The notes under the pieces are model-generated. The model had not been told where the DNA came from. It made no database searches and was given only the letters and a program-made list of their open reading frames with translations. Source: Flavobacteriaceae bacterium UBA5544 (GTDB taxonomy: Bacteria > Bacteroidota > Bacteroidia > Flavobacteriales > Flavobacteriaceae). Taken from it: a DNA stretch of 22,708 nucleotides. The position numbers and the translations under genes are program-made. The number at the start of each line of letters is the position of its first letter. Positions within the stretch are counted from its first letter, which is position 1. This document shows, piece by piece, positions 16,314 through 22,708 of the stretch. The stretch spans positions 41,842 through 64,549 of the forward strand of contig DINI01000010.1 in NCBI GenBank assembly GCA_002426755.1, written 5' to 3'.

Positions 16314-17765
16314 ATGAGAATAAGAAAACTATCCTTACGTGTTCGCATCTTCATTGCCATGATACTTTTGGTACTGATTGCATCTATTTTAATAGCAATT
16401 GTTACAATTTACCAATATAGAGAAGAAGCAAAGGATTATCATAAAGATAGACTGGAACGAAAAGAGGAAAATATTCGTCGCCATATAGATTTTGTTATCA
16501 GAGAAACGACTTATCCTGTTGCCACAGAGAAGATGCCGCTGATTTTCAGAAATGAAGCCGCCAAAATTGCGGATATTCACCAATTGGAAATCAATTTATA
16601 CGATTTGGAAGGTGGATTTCTAAAGTCTTCCAAGGAAAGCATTGAGGGAGATTCACTACGGCAATGCTTAAGCGCTGACATTTTAAATGAGCTCTCAAAC
16701 AGTACGAGTCATCGTTTTGTAGAAAAAACAGAAAAAAACGGCAAAACCTATCAATCTTCATATACTTACATTACCGATAAAAAGTTCAAGCCGCTTGCCA
16801 TTTTAAACCTGCCTTATCTTGAAAACGACGAACTTCTTACTAAAGAACTTAACGAGTTTTTAATGCGATTGGCTTTTGCCTATCTATTTATGCTTGGTAT
16901 TGCTGTGGTTTTAGCATTTCTGCTTTCAAAATACATTACCAAATCACTTAAGACGATCAGCGATAAAATTAATGCAACACGTCTTGAAAAGAAAAACAAG
17001 AAAATTGAAATTGATTCTTCAAGTGAGGAAATCGCAACGTTGGTCAACTCTTATAACAGTATGATTGATGAGCTCGAAGAAAGTGCCGTTAAATTGGCAA
17101 CGTCCGAGAGAGAACAGGCTTGGCGAGAAATGGCAAAACAAGTTGCCCATGAAATTAAAAATCCGTTGACACCAATGCGTTTAAGCGTACAAAGTTTTCA
17201 AAGAAAATTCGATACAGAGGACCCAAACATTCATCAAAAAGTGGATGAATACAGTAAAACCTTGATTCAACAAATTGATACAATGAGTTCCATTGCATCA
17301 GCTTTTTCAAATTTTGCAAAGATGCCCGCCCAGCAAAACGAAACCTTGAATGTGGTCAATATTGTTAAATTGGCACTTGATATTTTTAGTGAAGATTACA
17401 TTTTTTTCAACGCAGAAGAAGAAAGAATTATTGCCAAATTTGACAGGACACAATTAATTCGTGTTGTTACAAATTTGGTGAAAAATGCAATCCAAGCGAT
17501 CCCAGAAGAGAGAGACCCAAAAATTGATGTAAATGTAAGTTCTGAAGGTAAGAACGTAACAATTTTGGTAGCTGATAACGGCATTGGTATTACCGAAGAA
17601 AACACTTCTAAAATCTTCGAACCAAAATTCACGACAAAAACCAGTGGCATGGGTCTCGGACTCGCAATGGTAAAAAATATCGTGGAAACTTACAACGGAA
17701 GTATTACCTTTACTTCAGAACTTGGAAAAGGAACCACATTCAAAGTTTCGTTTCCTAAAGATTAA
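16314..17765 (+). CDS. Membrane sensor histidine kinase, HAMP-containing, NtrY-like
   Basis: 483 residues. Transmembrane helices at about 12-33 and 184-205 enclose a periplasmic sensor domain of about 150 residues with no recognised fold. Then come a HAMP linker (about 203-257), the dimerisation/phosphoacceptor helix with EREQAWREMAKQVAHEIKNP (H279, about 265-284), and a HATPase domain: N-box VTNLVKNAIQAI, DNGIGI, IFEPKFTTK and GMGLGLAMVK. The AWREMAKQVAHEIKNPLTPMRLS form is that of NtrY-type kinases. No response regulator is encoded next to it, so it is an orphan here. It lies 46 bases after hemJ, probably transcribed with it. The signal sensed is unknown; membrane redox or heme status is a contextual guess. 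Confidence 0.93.
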   Translation: MRIRKLSLRVRIFIAMILLVLIASILIAIVTIYQYREEAKDYHKDRLERKEENIRRHIDFVIRETTYPVATEKMPLIFRNEAAKIADIHQLEINLYDLEGGFLKSSKESIEGDSLRQCLSADILNELSNSTSHRFVEKTEKNGKTYQSSYTYITDKKFKPLAILNLPYLENDELLTKELNEFLMRLAFAYLFMLGIAVVLAFLLSKYITKSLKTISDKINATRLEKKNKKIEIDSSSEEIATLVNSYNSMIDELEESAVKLATSEREQAWREMAKQVAHEIKNPLTPMRLSVQSFQRKFDTEDPNIHQKVDEYSKTLIQQIDTMSSIASAFSNFAKMPAQQNETLNVVNIVKLALDIFSEDYIFFNAEEERIIAKFDRTQLIRVVTNLVKNAIQAIPEERDPKIDVNVSSEGKNVTILVADNGIGITEENTSKIFEPKFTTKTSGMGLGLAMVKNIVETYNGSITFTSELGKGTTFKVSFPKD

Positions 17766-17793
17766 ACATAAATACTAAATATTACCTTGAGCA

Positions 17794-17825
17794 TTCAACA
17801 AAAAACAAGTTGATGTTGTTTTGAA
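17794..17825. repeat. Inverted repeat between kinase and enoyl-CoA hydratase genes
   Basis: AAAACAA (17802-17808) and TTGTTTT (17816-17822) are perfect 7-base complementary arms around the loop GTTGATG. The outer TTCAA (17794-17798) and TTGAA (17821-17825) extend the pairing imperfectly. It is 28 bases after the kinase stop and 43 bases before the hydratase ATG. It could be a weak terminator or an operator; AT-rich chance pairing is also possible. Confidence 0.3.
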
Positions 17826-17868
17826 GGAAGCACATGCAATTTGCAAAAGGTTTTTAAAACTATTCAAA

Positions 17869-18651
17869 ATGTCTTACCAAAATATTCTGTCCGAAGCTGA
17901 TAATGGGATTACAACAATAACCATTAATCGTCCAAACAAGTTAAATGCATTAAACAAGGACACGATTCAAGAACTTCACGAGGCTTTCAAAGCTGCAAAC
18001 AAGGATAAAAACACTAAAGTTATAATTGTAACGGGCAGGGGTGAAAAAGCATTTGTTGCAGGAGCTGACATCAGTGAATTTGCTGATTTTGATATTGAAA
18101 ATGGAGGCAAATTAGCAGCCAAAGGGCAAGAATTACTGTTTGATTTTGTTGAAAATTTATCAACTCCTGTCATAGCAGCAATCAATGGTTTTGCATTGGG
18201 AGGTGGTTTGGAACTGGCAATGGCATGTCATTTTAGAATTGCAAGTGACAATGCCAAGATGGGTTTGCCAGAAGTGTCGCTAGGAGTCATTCCCGGGTAT
18301 GGAGGCACACAGCGCTTGCCCCAATTGGTTGGCAAAGGAAGAGCCATGGAAATGGTCATGACCGCAGGTATGATTGATGCCGAAACCGCCAAATCTTACG
18401 GATTAGTGAACCATGTGACATCTTTAGAGGAGCTGCTTCCTCACTGCGAGAAAATTGCAGGTAAAATCATGCGTAATTCTTCAGTCGCCATCAAAGGAGC
18501 CATAAAGGCCATCAACGCCAATTACAAAGATGGTGTTGATGGATTTGAAGTTGAAATCAAACAGTTTGGAAAATGTTTTGGAACTGAAGATTTCACCGAA
18601 GGTACCACAGCTTTTTTGGAAAAAAGAAAAGCGGAATTTCCGGGAAAATAA
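17869..18651 (+). CDS. Enoyl-CoA hydratase/isomerase (crotonase family)
   Basis: A 260-residue soluble enzyme, the standard length, that hydrates trans-2-enoyl-CoA to 3-hydroxyacyl-CoA, as in fatty-acid or short-chain acyl-CoA degradation. The oxyanion-hole loop AFVAGADISEF is at 61-71. GGGLELAMACHFRIA carries E115 and MGLPEVSLGVIPGYGGTQRL carries E135; these correspond to the two catalytic glutamates of classical crotonase, so true hydratase activity is likely, and not only isomerase. The ATG at 17869 (MSYQNILSEADNG) is chosen over a TTG at 17821, which adds 16 unlike residues. Its acyl chain specificity cannot be read from sequence. Confidence 0.93.
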   Translation: MSYQNILSEADNGITTITINRPNKLNALNKDTIQELHEAFKAANKDKNTKVIIVTGRGEKAFVAGADISEFADFDIENGGKLAAKGQELLFDFVENLSTPVIAAINGFALGGGLELAMACHFRIASDNAKMGLPEVSLGVIPGYGGTQRLPQLVGKGRAMEMVMTAGMIDAETAKSYGLVNHVTSLEELLPHCEKIAGKIMRNSSVAIKGAIKAINANYKDGVDGFEVEIKQFGKCFGTEDFTEGTTAFLEKRKAEFPGK

Positions 18652-18749
18652 CTTCGGGACTTTCTACATTCTGTAGCCATCAATCTCTACATTCGTGTGT
18701 AACTTTATAATCTGAAAAATTTCTTTCAGGTAATAAATTGCATCATCAA

Positions 18750-19823
18750 ATGAACCCAAATCCTACCATCAAAGGTCGTGGAGCGCAACTCAACACACCT
18801 AATAAATTCTTTGAATTGAGTCACGAAATGCGGGATGATTTTCTTGAATATTGTGAAAAAGAAGGCGAAGAAGCGGATAAAAATAAAACGCTGTACCTCG
18901 AAGTATTTCCAAAAACCATAGTCAATAAAGTGGAAAGTCCAGATGTGGGAATGGGTTTTTCGATGAATATGTATCAAGGTTGTGAACATGGATGTATTTA
19001 TTGTTATGCTAGAAATAGCCATGAATATTGGGGTTACAGCGCAGGATTGGATTTTGAAAGACGCATTTTGGTCAAAAAAGATGCACCAAAATTGTTGGAA
19101 GAATTACTAAAAAAGAAAAGTTGGGAAGCCTATCCAATTGTAATGTCGGGCAATACGGATTGCTATCAACCAGCTGAAAAGAAATTTGAAATAACTAGAC
19201 AATGCTTGGAAGTGTTCTTAAAATATAAACACCCAGTTGGTATCATCACCAAAAACGCCTTGATTCTGCGCGATTTGGATTTGTTGAAAGCATTGTCAAG
19301 TGAAAATTTGATTGGAGTAAATGTGTCCATTACCTCGCTTTCTGAAGATACACGTAGAGTTTTGGAGCCCCGCACAGCAACCATAAAAAAACGATTGGAA
19401 ACTGTAAAAACTTTGTCTGAAAACGGCATTCCGGTTAATGTGATGATTGCCCCTATCATTCCATCCATTAATAGTCATGAAATATTGCCATTGGCTAAAA
19501 AAGTTTCAGAATTGGGAGCCTTATCTATTGGCCATACCATTGTTCGGTTGAATGGCGCCATTGGTGAGATTTTTACAGATTGGATCAGGAAAACAATGCC
19601 TGATAGAGCTGATAAAGTATTGCATCAGATTGAAAGTTGCCATGGAGGCAATCTAAATGATTCCAGATATGGGACTAGAATGCGAGGTGAAGGTGAAATT
19701 GCAAAGCAAATCAATGATTTGGTGAAACTGGCAAGATTAAAATACTTTAAAGATAAGGCCATGCCGAAGTTGGACTGCTCACTCCATGAACCCTATAAAA
19801 TTGGTCAATTAAAATTGTTTTAG
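18750..19823 (+). CDS. PA0069-family radical SAM protein
   Basis: A protein of about 357 residues with the radical SAM [4Fe-4S] motif GCEHGCIYCYARNSHEYWG: C78, C82 and C85 in CxxxCxxC spacing. It is followed by LEVFPKT-type upstream and SGNTDCYQP, ITKNALILRDLDLL and NVSITSLSEDTRRVLEPRTA segments characteristic of the PA0069 / Rv2578c family, often called 'DNA repair photolyase-like' by distant similarity to spore photoproduct lyase. The C-terminus CSLHEPYKIGQLKLF has one more conserved-looking Cys. The reaction is not established. The ATG at 18750 (MNPNPTIKGRGAQ) is preferred over a TTG four codons earlier. Confidence 0.9.
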   Translation: MNPNPTIKGRGAQLNTPNKFFELSHEMRDDFLEYCEKEGEEADKNKTLYLEVFPKTIVNKVESPDVGMGFSMNMYQGCEHGCIYCYARNSHEYWGYSAGLDFERRILVKKDAPKLLEELLKKKSWEAYPIVMSGNTDCYQPAEKKFEITRQCLEVFLKYKHPVGIITKNALILRDLDLLKALSSENLIGVNVSITSLSEDTRRVLEPRTATIKKRLETVKTLSENGIPVNVMIAPIIPSINSHEILPLAKKVSELGALSIGHTIVRLNGAIGEIFTDWIRKTMPDRADKVLHQIESCHGGNLNDSRYGTRMRGEGEIAKQINDLVKLARLKYFKDKAMPKLDCSLHEPYKIGQLKLF

Positions 19824-19840
19824 ACTTAATGTTATGATGC

Positions 19841-19875
19841 ATAAAAAAAGGGAAGCCTTCTCAAGAGCCTCCCTT
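19841..19875 (-). terminator. Intrinsic terminator of the 201-residue secreted protein gene
   Basis: Read leftwards: AAGGGAGGC, a 10-base loop, GCTTCCCTT (9-bp stem with one mismatch), then a run of seven T (the plus-strand A-run at 19843-19849). It lies 32 bases after the stop of the leftward gene. Plus-strand transcripts from the radical SAM gene would form the same hairpin but without a T-run. Confidence 0.7.
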
Positions 19876-19906
19876 ACTAACTAAACACTATAATAAAAAC
19901 AGATTC

Positions 19907-20512
19907 TTAAATAGAAAGTGAATCACTAAACTCTCTACCGTCTAACGTTAAGACGATTTTATAATTTCCCTTTTTCTCTTTTAAAAGCGTATAGATGCGT
20001 TCAATCACTTTTTTATTTTCTATGGTTTCAGAATAAATCAATTCCCTTTCAGATAAACCGTCTTCAGAATTATAATATATTTCTACATTAAGAGGTTTGT
20101 TATCCACAGATAATCTTGATAGAAGTATTTGATTGTCTTTAAATCGAACAAATGGCTTAAAAAAGCTTTCTTGTTTTTCTTTAATAAACTCCACGCCTTC
20201 CAAGGAAACTTTAAAAGGAATGATTTGAATTTCAAGTTCCTTTTCTAATTCAAAGACATAATCTCCAATTGGTAAAGATGTCAAGTCAAATTCTTTAGCA
20301 TAGTTGCCAGACACTTTGATTTTTTCTTTGTACAGTATGATTCCGTTAGCATCTTTAATGACTAATCGCTGACCTTTTTTGACTGTAACAAAAGACACTG
20401 TTGTTTTCTTAACCTCAATGTTTGCTTTCAATGAGGGGATGTCCGTGGCAGAAGCTATCATCGTAACCATCATCGCAACGAATAGGATACTTTTTTTAAT
20501 TTCTTTTTTCAT
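19907..20512 (-). CDS. Hypothetical secreted protein, beta-sandwich-like
   Basis: A 201-residue protein I cannot name. It has a signal peptide with a basic start (MKKEIKKSILFVAMM...) likely cut after about residue 22 (ASA/TD). The first mature repeat, VKKGQRLVIKDANGIILYKEKIKVSGNYAKEFDLTSLP in two readable parts (GQRLVIKDANGIILYKEKI; YAKEFDLTSLPIGDYVFEL), is the pattern of small Ig-like beta domains common in exported Flavobacteriaceae proteins, similar in layout to DUF3244 or type IX sorting-tail folds. A second strand-rich half follows. There is no cysteine and no lipobox. It stands alone: a terminator on its 3' side and a divergent AraC gene 201 bases upstream. Confidence 0.8.
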   Translation of the reverse strand: MKKEIKKSILFVAMMVTMIASATDIPSLKANIEVKKTTVSFVTVKKGQRLVIKDANGIILYKEKIKVSGNYAKEFDLTSLPIGDYVFELEKELEIQIIPFKVSLEGVEFIKEKQESFFKPFVRFKDNQILLSRLSVDNKPLNVEIYYNSEDGLSERELIYSETIENKKVIERIYTLLKEKKGNYKIVLTLDGREFSDSLSI

Positions 20513-20539
20513 GATTTGGAATTTTTAAATGTTACATGA

Positions 20540-20547
20540 CAAAAGTA
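20540..20547 (-). promoter_or_regulatory. Candidate -7 box for the secreted protein gene
   Basis: Read leftwards TACTTTTG, identical to the -7 box of hemA. It lies 27 bases before the ATG at 20512, a suitable leader length. A clear -33 TTG is not seen. Confidence 0.45.
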
Positions 20548-20655
20548 GGGTGAGATTCAATTTTAAAAAACATCACAGTTATCCAATTTATGTTCATAAT
20601 TAACCTTTAAACTGTTCATCGAATCAATAGAAGTTAATATAGAATATAAAAGTGA

Positions 20656-20663
20656 TAAATTTG
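20656..20663 (+). promoter_or_regulatory. Candidate -7 box for the second AraC regulator
   Basis: TAAATTTG followed by CA fits TAnnTTTG with the TTTGCA extension. A TTA (20634-20636) sits exactly 19 bases upstream in the -33 position (consensus TTG). A second match, TAATTTTG at 20690-20697, is closer to the ATG at 20714 and would give a leader of only about 10 bases. Confidence 0.4.
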
Positions 20664-20713
20664 CACATGTTTCACGCTTAAATTAGCAGTAATTTTGACA
20701 CAAACTTTCATAT

Positions 20714-21592
20714 ATGCTTAATGTAAAGCCCGCTTTTGAAAAGGTAAGTACAAGTTTTGGGAGTTCTCTATTAGTAAAGAAACATACCGAAACGGAAACT
20801 AAAAAAAAGAAAACTGCCTTTTGGCATTTTCATCCAGAAATAGAATTGGTGTACGTCAATAAAGGACAAGGAAAGCGCCACATAGGAAATCACCTGTCTT
20901 ATTTTAACAACAGCCAATTGATATTGCTTGGTTCCAACCTTCCGCACAATGGATTCACGGATCGATTAACGAGCAATGGATCAGAAACCCTAATACAATT
21001 CAAACCCGATTTTTTGGGAGATAAATTTTTTGATGCGCCCGAAGCCCATGGTATTGTTCAGCTTTTTGAAAGAGGAAAAAAAGGAATTTTATTTAAACCT
21101 GAAACCAAGAAAATTGTTGGCCCAAAAATAGAAAGTCTTATAGAATATGAGGGTTTTGAAAGAATCGTGAAGTTGTTAGACATACTTAATGATTTGGCCA
21201 AATCTGAAGATTATTCATTGTTAAATGCAGATGGTTATGCTTTTGAAACCAAACTTCAGGATAGTACTAAAATTGATATCATTTATAAGTATATCAACAA
21301 TAATTTCAAAAACCATATAAGCTTGGAAGAGATTGCCGAAAAAGTAAGCATGACGGTTCCTGCTTTTTGTAGATATTTTAAAAAGGCAACAGGAAAAACA
21401 TTTACAAAGCTGGTAAACGAATATCGAGTGGTTCACGCCACAAAACTCCTGTCCGAAAGTCAAATGACCATTACCGATATCAGTTTTGAGTGTGGGTTTA
21501 ATAATTTCTCCCATTTCAATAAACTCTTTAACGAATTCACTGGCAAGAGTGCATCGACCTATCGAAATACTATGAAACAGATGGTGCAGTAG
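20714..21592 (+). CDS. AraC-family transcriptional regulator with cupin sensor domain
   Basis: 292 residues. The N-terminal cupin barrel shows the usual FWHFHPEIELVYVNKGQGKRHIG (read as FWHFHPEIELVYV then NKGQGKRHIG) and NLPHNGF metal/sugar-site pattern, at about residues 36-90. The C-terminal two helix-turn-helix motifs (about 190-288) are ISLEEIAEKVSMTVPAFCRYF with KKATGKTF, and MTITDISFECGFNNFSHF with NKLFNEFTG. This cupin-AraC type usually controls carbohydrate use. It is divergent from the small secreted protein and ends one base from the convergent HD-domain gene, so it is a single-gene unit. Its regulon is unknown; the divergent secreted protein is the closest candidate. Confidence 0.9.
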   Translation: MLNVKPAFEKVSTSFGSSLLVKKHTETETKKKKTAFWHFHPEIELVYVNKGQGKRHIGNHLSYFNNSQLILLGSNLPHNGFTDRLTSNGSETLIQFKPDFLGDKFFDAPEAHGIVQLFERGKKGILFKPETKKIVGPKIESLIEYEGFERIVKLLDILNDLAKSEDYSLLNADGYAFETKLQDSTKIDIIYKYINNNFKNHISLEEIAEKVSMTVPAFCRYFKKATGKTFTKLVNEYRVVHATKLLSESQMTITDISFECGFNNFSHFNKLFNEFTGKSASTYRNTMKQMVQ

Positions 21593-21593
21593 T

Positions 21594-22250
21594 TTATTTC
21601 AGACCATCCCATTCCTCATAAAACTGTTCTAAATAAAGCTCCATAAATTGATGGCGTTTTGCGGCAATTTTTCTCCCTGTTTTGGTATTCATTTTATCTT
21701 TTAACAACAGCAGTTTTTCATAAAAATGATTAATTGTAGGGGCATTTGAAGCTTTATAGTCTTCTTTGGACATGTTCAGATTTGGTTTTATGGAAGGGTC
21801 AAATAAAGTTCTATTTTTAAATCCACCATAATTGAAGGTTCTTGCAATGCCTATTGCTCCAATCGCATCCAATCGGTCTGCGTCCTGTATAACATCCAGT
21901 TCGGGCGATTTGAATTTTTGGGTTTCGTTACCACCCTTAAATGAAATGTTTTCAATAATGTTGATGACATGTTCGATAATTGCGGAATCCACATTGATAC
22001 TGAACAAAAATTCGCGCGCCATTTTTGGACCCACGGTCTCATCTCCGTTATGGAACTTACTGTCCGCAATGTCATGCAAAAGAGCACCAAGTTGAACTAC
22101 AAAGACGTCAACTTTTTCGTTTTTTGCAATCAGTAGTGAATTCTTAAGCACCCTTTGGATATGAAACCAGTCGTGCCCGCCTTCGGCATTCTCTAATTGT
22201 TTTTTTACAAAAGCGATGGTTTTGTCAATTTGTTTTTCTTGAGTTGTCAT
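21594..22250 (-). CDS. HD-domain metal-dependent phosphohydrolase (YedJ-like)
   Basis: A 218-residue cytosolic protein with the HD superfamily metal-binding set: H26 (GGHDWFH), H59-D60 (ALLHDIAD) and the later QDADRLDAIGAIGIART with D123/D125. The ADRLDA-G-IG-ART and NH..EKLL..K...T..GR.IA segments are those of the YedJ / PF01966 hydrolase subfamily. It probably acts on a nucleotide or other phosphate ester; the substrate is not known. Its stop is one base from that of the convergent AraC gene. It lies just downstream of the desaturase terminator. The start at 22250 leaves MTTQEKQIDKTI, which fits the family. Confidence 0.9.
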   Translation of the reverse strand: MTTQEKQIDKTIAFVKKQLENAEGGHDWFHIQRVLKNSLLIAKNEKVDVFVVQLGALLHDIADSKFHNGDETVGPKMAREFLFSINVDSAIIEHVINIIENISFKGGNETQKFKSPELDVIQDADRLDAIGAIGIARTFNYGGFKNRTLFDPSIKPNLNMSKEDYKASNAPTINHFYEKLLLLKDKMNTKTGRKIAAKRHQFMELYLEQFYEEWDGLK

Positions 22251-22254
22251 GTTA

Positions 22255-22290
22255 TAAAAATAAAAATTCCTCTCGATAACGAAAGGAATT
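22255..22290 (-). terminator. Intrinsic terminator of the acyl-ACP desaturase gene
   Basis: Read leftwards: AATTCCTTTCG, loop TTAT, CGAGAGGAATT (11-bp stem with one mismatch), then TTTATTTTTAT. It lies 23 bases after the desaturase stop and ends only a few bases before the HD gene ATG, so the HD gene is either reached by read-through or served by a promoter overlapping the hairpin. Confidence 0.65.
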
Positions 22291-22313
22291 AAAAATATAA
22301 AAAACGTAATATT

Positions 22314-22708
22314 TTATCTTAAAACGGCAGGCTCTACCCATTTAAACTGAAAAGAATTGTCTGGAATTTTCATGCGTTCTGCCAATCGTTTCATTCGGTC
22401 AGGAAGCTTCATTAAATAATCCCTTGCTTTTTCTGCTTCATCAGAAAGATTCGTGATATTCCCAATCTCCCAACGCTTGATAAGTTTTTCCAAAATGTCA
22501 ACATAATCTGCGGAGGTGTAAACACCAATTCGTTGTGCTGTATTCGAAAATTCTTCAAAAGCGGTGCTGATTTTATCACCAGATTCTCTCAAGAAATGTG
22601 CTGGCATTGTTATCTTTTGTTTCATCATGGTCTGAAAAGCCATCATCATTTGATTTGGGTCCACAGCAAAAATTCGTTCTACAAATTCGGCATAGGCATG
22701 ATGGTGTC
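22314..22708 (-). CDS. Acyl-ACP desaturase (soluble di-iron, plant-type), 5' end beyond window
   Basis: Only the C-terminal ~130 residues are in view; the frame is open from the right edge and begins HHHAYAEFVERIFAVDPNQM. This lines up with the plant stearoyl-ACP desaturase segment after the second ExxH motif (HETAY...), so the first His shown is probably a di-iron ligand. The following MMAFQTMMKQKITMPAHFLR, then AQRIGVYTSADYVDILEKL and the C-terminal FQFKWVEPAVLR all fit the family. It introduces a cis double bond into acyl-ACP using O2 and reduced ferredoxin, adjusting membrane fluidity. A GTG at 22664 is not the start: the coding frame continues upstream. A terminator follows its stop. Confidence 0.88.
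   Translation of the reverse strand, partial: HHHAYAEFVERIFAVDPNQMMMAFQTMMKQKITMPAHFLRESGDKISTAFEEFSNTAQRIGVYTSADYVDILEKLIKRWEIGNITNLSDEAEKARDYLMKLPDRMKRLAERMKIPDNSFQFKWVEPAVLR

Noticed and set aside
18661..18697. Short hairpin CTACA-TTC-TGTAG and a repeated CTACATTC after the enoyl-CoA hydratase gene
   Set aside because: A 5-bp stem with no T-run is too weak to call a terminator, and two copies of 8 bases are not a convincing repeat.
22662..22664. GTG at 22664 as the start of a 116-residue protein
   Set aside because: The frame continues upstream to the window edge with sequence matching the acyl-ACP desaturase family, so this is an internal Val codon.
1..22708. Mobile element, CRISPR array, defence island, riboswitch or tRNA
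   Set aside because: No transposase, integrase, phage or Cas-like protein, no spaced direct repeats, no attachment-site duplications and no tRNA-like cloverleaf were seen; gaps between genes are short and the gene content is metabolic.

Overview
The window looks like chromosomal DNA of a member of the Flavobacteriaceae (phylum Bacteroidetes). The evidence is the AT-rich, A/T-biased composition, several copies of the Bacteroidetes -7 promoter box (TAnnTTTG) ahead of genes, and protein types and gene order typical of that family: a HemC-HemD fusion, an EI24-domain membrane protein, a secreted Asp-box 'sortilin-like' protein, HemJ, and a plant-type soluble acyl-ACP desaturase. I see no rRNA, tRNA, CRISPR array, insertion sequence or phage gene. 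No gap between genes exceeds about 210 bases.

Layout. Positions 1-8318 read leftwards (minus strand). From the promoter end the order is hemA, a hemC-hemD fusion, a Ktr-type potassium uptake pair (ktrB, ktrA), hemE, a small unrecognised lipoprotein, an EI24-domain membrane protein, and a GNAT acetyltransferase cut by the left edge. Positions 8487-19823 read rightwards: a PchR-like AraC regulator, a secreted ThuA-domain protein, hemH, a MATE exporter, a large secreted Asp-box beta-propeller protein, hemJ, an NtrY-like sensor kinase, an enoyl-CoA hydratase and a PA0069-type radical SAM protein. After that come a small secreted protein (minus) divergent from a second AraC regulator (plus), an HD-domain hydrolase (minus), and the 3' part of an acyl-ACP desaturase (minus) cut by the right edge.

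How it works together. The core is a divergent heme-biosynthesis locus. HemA makes glutamate-1-semialdehyde, HemC/HemD build and close the tetrapyrrole ring, HemE decarboxylates uroporphyrinogen III, HemJ oxidises protoporphyrinogen IX, and HemH inserts iron. HemL, HemB and the coproporphyrinogen oxidase step (HemF/HemN) are not here and must lie elsewhere, possibly just beyond the left edge. The regulator between the two arms has the C-terminal signature of PchR/YbtA-type AraC proteins, which classically sense siderophores. It sits about 170 bases from the hemA start and is therefore a natural candidate to tie heme synthesis to iron status. The ferrochelatase carries an internal cysteine cluster of the kind that holds a [2Fe-2S] centre.

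Most of the window is recognisable housekeeping and accessory metabolism. I did not find a clear-cut novel defence or mobile system. The points that most deserve a second look are the heme/iron regulatory arrangement, the stop-start (TAATG) overlaps joining hemH to a MATE exporter and an Asp-box protein to hemJ, the Ktr pair sitting between hem genes, and the orphan kinase.
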